This document shows positions 15,494 through 18,897 of a stretch of 18,897 nucleotides of DNA, piece after piece. How positions within the stretch are numbered: the stretch's first letter is position 1; each line of letters begins with the position of its first letter. The stretch is from positions 1 through 18,897 of the forward strand of contig CAJXBY010000036.1 in NCBI GenBank assembly GCA_913051905.1. The letters run 5' to 3'. The stretch comes from an uncultured Gammaproteobacteria bacterium (lineage in GTDB: Bacteria > Pseudomonadota > Gammaproteobacteria > Arenicellales > UBA868). The translations under genes were made by a program, and so were the position numbers. Below the pieces are notes generated by a model, which saw only the letters and a program-made list of their open reading frames with translations, had not been told where the DNA came from and ran no database searches.

Positions 15494-15528
15494 AAACCGG
15501 CCCAAGTCCTAGCTTGGGCCGGTTTTTC
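15494..15528 (+). terminator. Strong intrinsic terminator between binding-protein and permease genes
   Basis: AAACCGGCCCAAG (15494-15506) and CTTGGGCCGGTTT (15513-15525) form a perfect 13 bp stem with a 6-base loop, TCCTAG. The stem ends in a T-run (TTTTT at 15523-15527). It lies in the 113 bp gap before the first permease gene, as in other importer operons that make more binding protein than membrane subunits. Read-through must occur, or the permeases need their own promoter, which I do not see. Confidence 0.92.
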
Positions 15529-15551
15529 CTTCAGGACATCCATCAAATGCT

Positions 15552-16241
15552 ATGAGTGACACCCTGTCCTACGTACCTTACGTCCTGGCGGGGGTCAAGC
15601 TGACGATCGTCCTGAGTATTGGCAGCTTAATACTGTCTTGCCTGTTCGGTGTATTCACCACGGCTGCGCGTCTGTCGTCGAACTGGTTCCTGACAATCCT
15701 GGCTCAGACCTACGTCAGCGTCATCAGGGGTGTACCCGAACTGGTGCTCATGCTCTTGATTTTCTTTGGTGGCCAGATGCTGCTCAACGATCTGGCCGAA
15801 TTGACGGGCTGGTTCAGCCACGTCGACGTGGATGCCCTGACGTCCTCGATATTCGCAATCGGTTTTATCTTTGGTGCCTATATGTCGGAGGCGTTTCGGG
15901 GTGCTTACCTCGCCATACCCAAAGGGCAGAAAGATGCTGCTAAATCGATTGGCCTCAATCATTGGGTTTACTTGCGGGTTATTGTCTGGCCGCAGTTCCT
16001 GGTGCATGTGCTTCCCGCGTTTCGCAACAACTGGCTGGTGATTCTCAAGACAACGGCGTTTGCGTCCGTTGTCGGGGTGCATGACCTGGTCTGGCGGGCC
16101 AAGGGTGCCGCGAGCGCCACGCACAAACCGTTTTATTTCCTGATGCTCGCAGCGATGGTGTATCTGGGATTTACATTGCTCTCGGAACGGTTCTTCTCGA
16201 CTACGCTTCGCCGTATACAACGCGGCTGGACTTCGATCTGA
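15552..16241 (+). CDS. Polar amino acid ABC transporter permease (HisQ type)
   Basis: This is a 229-residue inner-membrane protein with about five membrane segments, the usual size for the HisQ/ArtQ group. The N-terminal domain TYVSVIRGVPELVLMLLIFF and the EAA loop GQKDAAKSIGLNHWVYLRVI with WPQFLVHVLPAFRNNW are characteristic. ATG 15552 has a poorly spaced AGGA, 15 bases upstream. A two-codon frame, ATG CTA TGA (15547-15555), overlaps the start and is better placed for that ribosome binding site, so translation may restart here after it. The second permease gene begins 2 bp after this one ends. Confidence 0.93.
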   Translation: MSDTLSYVPYVLAGVKLTIVLSIGSLILSCLFGVFTTAARLSSNWFLTILAQTYVSVIRGVPELVLMLLIFFGGQMLLNDLAELTGWFSHVDVDALTSSIFAIGFIFGAYMSEAFRGAYLAIPKGQKDAAKSIGLNHWVYLRVIVWPQFLVHVLPAFRNNWLVILKTTAFASVVGVHDLVWRAKGAASATHKPFYFLMLAAMVYLGFTLLSERFFSTTLRRIQRGWTSI

Positions 16242-16243
16242 CC

Positions 16244-16930
16244 ATGCATTTCGATCTGATCTTCGAGCACTGGACGCTGTTCCTCAATGGCGTCAAGGTC
16301 ACGCTGGCCCTGCTAATAATCGTATTTGCAATCAGCCTGGTTTCTGCCCTGGGGCTGGCCGTGTTCCGGTCTTCCGACACGTCCGTTTTACGGCACCCGA
16401 TCCGCGGCTATACCTACGTCATGCGCGGCACCCCGCTGCTGTTGCAGGTCTATATTATTTATTACGGTCTGGGTCAGTTCGAACTGGTACGGTCAAGCAT
16501 TCTGTGGCTGTTTCTCAGCGAGGCGTCCTTCTGTATTGCGCTCGGGCTGATCCTGAACAATACGGCTTACCTGACTGAAATACTCCAGGGCGCGCTTCGC
16601 GAGATCCCACGGTCTACCATAGAGGCCTCCCGTTCTCTGGGACTCAGCAGGGCCAAGACATTTTTTCTGGTGGAGTGTCCTATCGCTTTACGGCGTTCGC
16701 TTCCGGCGCTCTCGAACGAGTTTATTTTTGTGATGCACAGCACCGCCGTTGCCAGTACGATTACTGTGATCGACATACTCGGTGCAGGCCGCAAGTTCAA
16801 CGCTTCATACTACCTTGCTTATGAGGGCTTCGTCACTGCAGCAGTGCTCTACATCACGATTGCAGTTACCGCAACCCAGATCTTCCGTGCGTTGGAGAAA
16901 CGCTACCTGGCGCCATTGGCTTTCCGCTGA
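16244..16930 (+). CDS. Polar amino acid ABC transporter permease (HisM type)
   Basis: This 228-residue membrane protein partners the preceding permease. YVMRGTPLLLQVYIIYYGLG is the hallmark N-terminal segment of the HisM/ArtM/GlnP group. The EAA loop is IPRSTIEASRSLGLSRAKTF followed by FLVECPIALRRSLPALSNEF. Its ATG lies 2 bp after the stop of the first permease, so the two are translationally coupled and probably form a heterodimer. An ATPase gene of the HisP/GlnQ type would normally follow or precede, but none is present between here and the right edge. The heterodimer must borrow one encoded elsewhere. Confidence 0.94.
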   Translation: MHFDLIFEHWTLFLNGVKVTLALLIIVFAISLVSALGLAVFRSSDTSVLRHPIRGYTYVMRGTPLLLQVYIIYYGLGQFELVRSSILWLFLSEASFCIALGLILNNTAYLTEILQGALREIPRSTIEASRSLGLSRAKTFFLVECPIALRRSLPALSNEFIFVMHSTAVASTITVIDILGAGRKFNASYYLAYEGFVTAAVLYITIAVTATQIFRALEKRYLAPLAFR

Positions 16931-16986
16931 TCTCACCCCTTTCCCTTGTTCGTAATGAACCGGCTACAGCTCGAGTAAAACAACAG

Positions 16987-18366
16987 ATGGTGTTTACTCT
17001 GGAGCAGGACCGTATAGTTCGGGATTTTCTGGATGTGTATGACATTCCAGGTGCCGCTGTTGCGATAGTCCGTGGCAGTACAATTGTTGCTGAAGGTGGT
17101 TTCGGTCTGGCCGACGTGGACCGTGCCTTGCCTGCGACCGCACACACAGTCTGGCCGATCTGTTCTCTAACCAAGTCGTTCACTGCCGTAGCTGCGATGC
17201 AGCTTGTCGAATCCCAAAAGCTCCTGCTCGACACACCGGTACAGACCTATCTGCCCGGTTTCCGGATCAGCGACACTGCAGCGAGCGAACGTATCACCAG
17301 CCGTCTTTTTCTGACACACAGCAGTGGACTGGGGCGAACCGGCCACCAGGATCGTACCCGGGAAGAACAGGTAAACCCGTATCCCACGCGTAAGGCCCTG
17401 GTTGATGCTCTCGATTCGGCGACCCTGCAGTCGGCTCCAGGAGTGGCATTTTCGTATTGCAATGAAGGGTTCGCCACAGTGGGGCATGCGATAGAAACTA
17501 TCGCGGGCGTCACTCTCGAAGAGTACTTCCAGCGGGGAATATTCGATCGGGTGGGCATGCGGGATTCTTCAGTGCATTTTATGGATTGGAAGAATGCCAC
17601 CGATCGGACTTTTGCCTACTCCAGGGCGATGGGGGATCCGTTCGATAGCGGTGAGCGACACGGTGAATACACTGTGATACGGCTCAATGACGATTATCAG
17701 ACCTTCCTTTCTACCGGAGGTATCGTGAGTTCAGCCCATGATCTCGCCCTATACCAGATCGCTTCGATGAATTATGACCGCTCTCCTTTGGACCTCACGG
17801 TCGGTTCACTCGACCACATGCAGAGTGTTCAGCACCCGTTCGGGGACACGGGCTGGGGATACGGTCTGGGGTACTGGGTGTTCTGGTCGGGCGATGTCAA
17901 GGTGGTTGGCCACTCCGGGGGTCTGCCGGGTATCTCGACCTACTCGATGATGATCCCGTCCGAGAGAATCGGAATCGTGGTGCTCACCAATCGTGGAGAC
18001 CGTCCGGCATTTTTCCTTGCTGAGCATTTGATGAACAATTTGCGGGGCGCCGTGTGGCGTGAATCCACCAATCAATCGCTGCCGTTTGTAACCCGCCATC
18101 CCAAACGAAAAGCGAAGGAATTGGCTGAGTACGAAGGTGAATATGTCTTTCGTTCCGGAACGGCCAGAGTCGAAGCAGTCGATGGTGGTCTGCTCATTCA
18201 TGCCCCGTCCCGGCTGGAAGGAAGACCGATTGCAATATCGACCGCCCAGGTTGGCCCCGACTCGTTCATGAGTACCGATGAAGGGTTGTCTATTGCCTTC
18301 ATTCGAGACCGAACGGGTCAGATCTTACGTTTTCTGAACGGTGGCTATGCCTATGAGCGCAGTTGA
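16987..18366 (+). CDS. Serine hydrolase of the beta-lactamase / D-aminopeptidase family (class C fold)
   Basis: This 459-residue protein has the penicillin-recognising serine hydrolase motifs in order: SxxK as Ser60-Leu-Thr-Lys63 in CSLTKSF, YxN as Tyr157-Cys-Asn159 in SYCNEG, and the KTG-equivalent HSG as His309-Ser-Gly in VGHSGGLPG. HSSGL at 111-115 is also typical. The last 90 or so residues, from KELAEYEGEYVF, look like a small beta-rich C-terminal domain such as those in related esterases and D-aminopeptidases. No signal peptide is visible, which is unusual for a true beta-lactamase. A cytoplasmic peptidase, amidase or esterase is more likely. It follows the permease gene by 56 bp without a terminator and could belong to the importer operon. 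The ribosome binding site is weak. Confidence 0.9.
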   Translation: MVFTLEQDRIVRDFLDVYDIPGAAVAIVRGSTIVAEGGFGLADVDRALPATAHTVWPICSLTKSFTAVAAMQLVESQKLLLDTPVQTYLPGFRISDTAASERITSRLFLTHSSGLGRTGHQDRTREEQVNPYPTRKALVDALDSATLQSAPGVAFSYCNEGFATVGHAIETIAGVTLEEYFQRGIFDRVGMRDSSVHFMDWKNATDRTFAYSRAMGDPFDSGERHGEYTVIRLNDDYQTFLSTGGIVSSAHDLALYQIASMNYDRSPLDLTVGSLDHMQSVQHPFGDTGWGYGLGYWVFWSGDVKVVGHSGGLPGISTYSMMIPSERIGIVVLTNRGDRPAFFLAEHLMNNLRGAVWRESTNQSLPFVTRHPKRKAKELAEYEGEYVFRSGTARVEAVDGGLLIHAPSRLEGRPIAISTAQVGPDSFMSTDEGLSIAFIRDRTGQILRFLNGGYAYERS

Positions 18367-18490
18367 CTGGAGCGGCACTGAATCACAGTTGATGGGGAAA
18401 TATCTTCGAATATCTGGCCTTGAGGCACATACAGCTGTGAGGTCTTGACCAGTCGGGCGACACTCAGGTTGTTGGCGAGTCAGTAGATTG

Positions 18491-18528
18491 GACAACGGCT
18501 TTCTCTCTAATGGGTAGAGAGAGTTGTC
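18491..18528. repeat. Extended bulged hairpin
   Basis: TCTCTCTA (18502-18509) pairs with TAGAGAGA (18515-18522) around an ATGGG loop. The stem continues as GACAAC (18491-18496) with GTTGTC (18523-18528), leaving a five-base bulge, GGCTT, on the left side. No T-run follows, so it is not a standard intrinsic terminator. It could still mark the end of the hydrolase transcript or be a protein-binding dyad. Confidence 0.45.
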
Positions 18529-18578
18529 GGAATTATTTGCCACAGCGCTAATACCCGGTCGGGTTTTCAAGAAATCGA

Positions 18579-18608
18579 TTGACATTAATGGGTTACGACT
18601 CATATATT
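18579..18608 (+). promoter_or_regulatory. Strong sigma70-type promoter for the peptide binding-protein gene
   Basis: Consensus TTGACA (18579-18584) and TATATT (18603-18608) are spaced by exactly 18 bp, the same hexamers and spacing as at 14572-14601. The predicted leader is about 85 bases and contains one TTGGACAAC copy. Confidence 0.7.
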
Positions 18609-18698
18609 AGTTTTAACAGTTATCAGGTGCCGGTTTTCCATCCTGTTCTGCTGTTAACTTGAAATTAGTTGGACAACCCCTACCAGAGGAAGACGTTA

Positions 18699-18897
18699 AT
18701 GTTAATTCTGAAAAACGCGATATCCAGGGTCCTGGCTCTGGTGATGCTTGTTATTGCCATACCCCTGGCACATGCTGCAACGCCGGTCACGGGCGGTACT
18801 GTCGTTTATCTGTCGAGTAAGATTCCTAGTTTAAATCCCCTGCATTCTGCATATGAAGTGGGTTTAGTGACCTCACAGATTTTTGCCAGCCTCACCA
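18699..18897 (+). CDS. Peptide/nickel-type ABC binding protein (SBP family 5), N-terminal part (cut by right edge)
   Basis: ATG 18699 follows a good AGAGGAAG ribosome binding site and runs open to the right edge, giving 66 residues. The first 26 or so form a clear Sec signal: MLILKNAISRVL, a hydrophobic core, then IPLAHA with probable cleavage before ATPVTGG. The mature start TGGTVVYLSSKIPSLNPLHS followed by YEVGLVTSQIFASLT matches the opening strand and helix of dipeptide/oligopeptide binding proteins, in which a GGT(L/V) strand, a NP motif and an I(F/Y)xxLx segment recur. Permease and ATPase genes of an Opp/Dpp-type importer may follow outside the window. The family call rests on a short stretch, so specificity cannot be given. 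Confidence 0.8.
   Translation, partial: MLILKNAISRVLALVMLVIAIPLAHAATPVTGGTVVYLSSKIPSLNPLHSAYEVGLVTSQIFASLT

Larger units (their letters stand above)
18367..18698. other. 332 bp intergenic region with a hairpin and a strong promoter
   Basis: I see no coding frame worth calling here. The left part (18367-18480) is featureless. The middle holds an extended hairpin (18491-18528), and the right part holds a TTGACA-18-TATATT promoter (18579-18608). The nonamer TTGGACAAC occurs at 18488-18496 and again at 18669-18677, on either side of the promoter. The region is more AT-rich towards the right. Confidence 0.6.

Noticed and set aside
14677..15546. Minus-strand frame of 289 codons antisense to the amino acid binding protein
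   Set aside because: The plus-strand gene has a signal peptide, family signature, promoter and terminator. The antisense frame also reads through the terminator hairpin and has no domain.

Overview
The window reads as a chromosomal metabolic and transport region from a Gram-negative bacterium, most likely a pseudomonadote (alpha or gamma class; I cannot decide which). The reasons are Shine-Dalgarno-led genes, strong sigma70-type promoters, intrinsic terminators, Sec signal peptides on periplasmic binding proteins and a GC content that looks to be in the mid-50s (by eye, not computed). I see no rRNA, tRNA, CRISPR array, insertion sequence, integrase or phage gene. The family mix (TauD/TfdA dioxygenase, HpcH/HpaI aldolase, paired SDRs, amidohydrolases, a gamma-glutamyltransferase-like enzyme, ABC importers) resembles the catabolic islands of marine or host-associated heterotrophs; that is inference.

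Layout. (1) 1-1430, minus strand: a TauD-type dioxygenase followed by an amidohydrolase that runs off the left edge. A major facilitator gene (1558-2733) is divergent from them across a 127 bp region with a dyad. (2) 2917-3681: an HpcH/HpaI-type class II aldolase with an excellent ribosome binding site, convergent with a 93-residue protein of unknown function (3712-3993, minus). (3) 4157-8486, plus strand: a complete NMT1/SsuA-type ABC importer (binding protein, permease, ATPase) followed by two short-chain dehydrogenases. An intrinsic terminator sits between the binding protein and permease genes. (4) 8525-9472, minus: a second amidohydrolase. (5) 9694-16930, plus: a diaminopimelate-decarboxylase-like PLP enzyme, a class III aminotransferase, a GGT-family Ntn-hydrolase, then a polar-amino-acid ABC importer with a binding protein and two permeases but no ATPase. 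(6) 16987-18366: a serine hydrolase of the beta-lactamase/D-aminopeptidase type. (7) From 18699: the start of a dipeptide/oligopeptide-type binding protein, cut by the right edge.

How it may work together. Region 5 is the most suggestive. A periplasmic protein resembling cationic amino acid binders would feed a polar amino acid or conjugate to three enzymes that lack signal peptides: an amidase/transferase, a decarboxylase and an aminotransferase. Both the decarboxylase and the GGT-like protein have lost residues that define the substrate pocket in their characterised relatives, so the substrate is probably not diaminopimelate or an ordinary gamma-glutamyl peptide. The promoters before the polar-amino-acid and peptide binding-protein genes have identical hexamers and spacing (TTGACA-18-TATATT), and the first has two GAAC/GTTC dyads upstream of it. 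These are the best regulatory leads.
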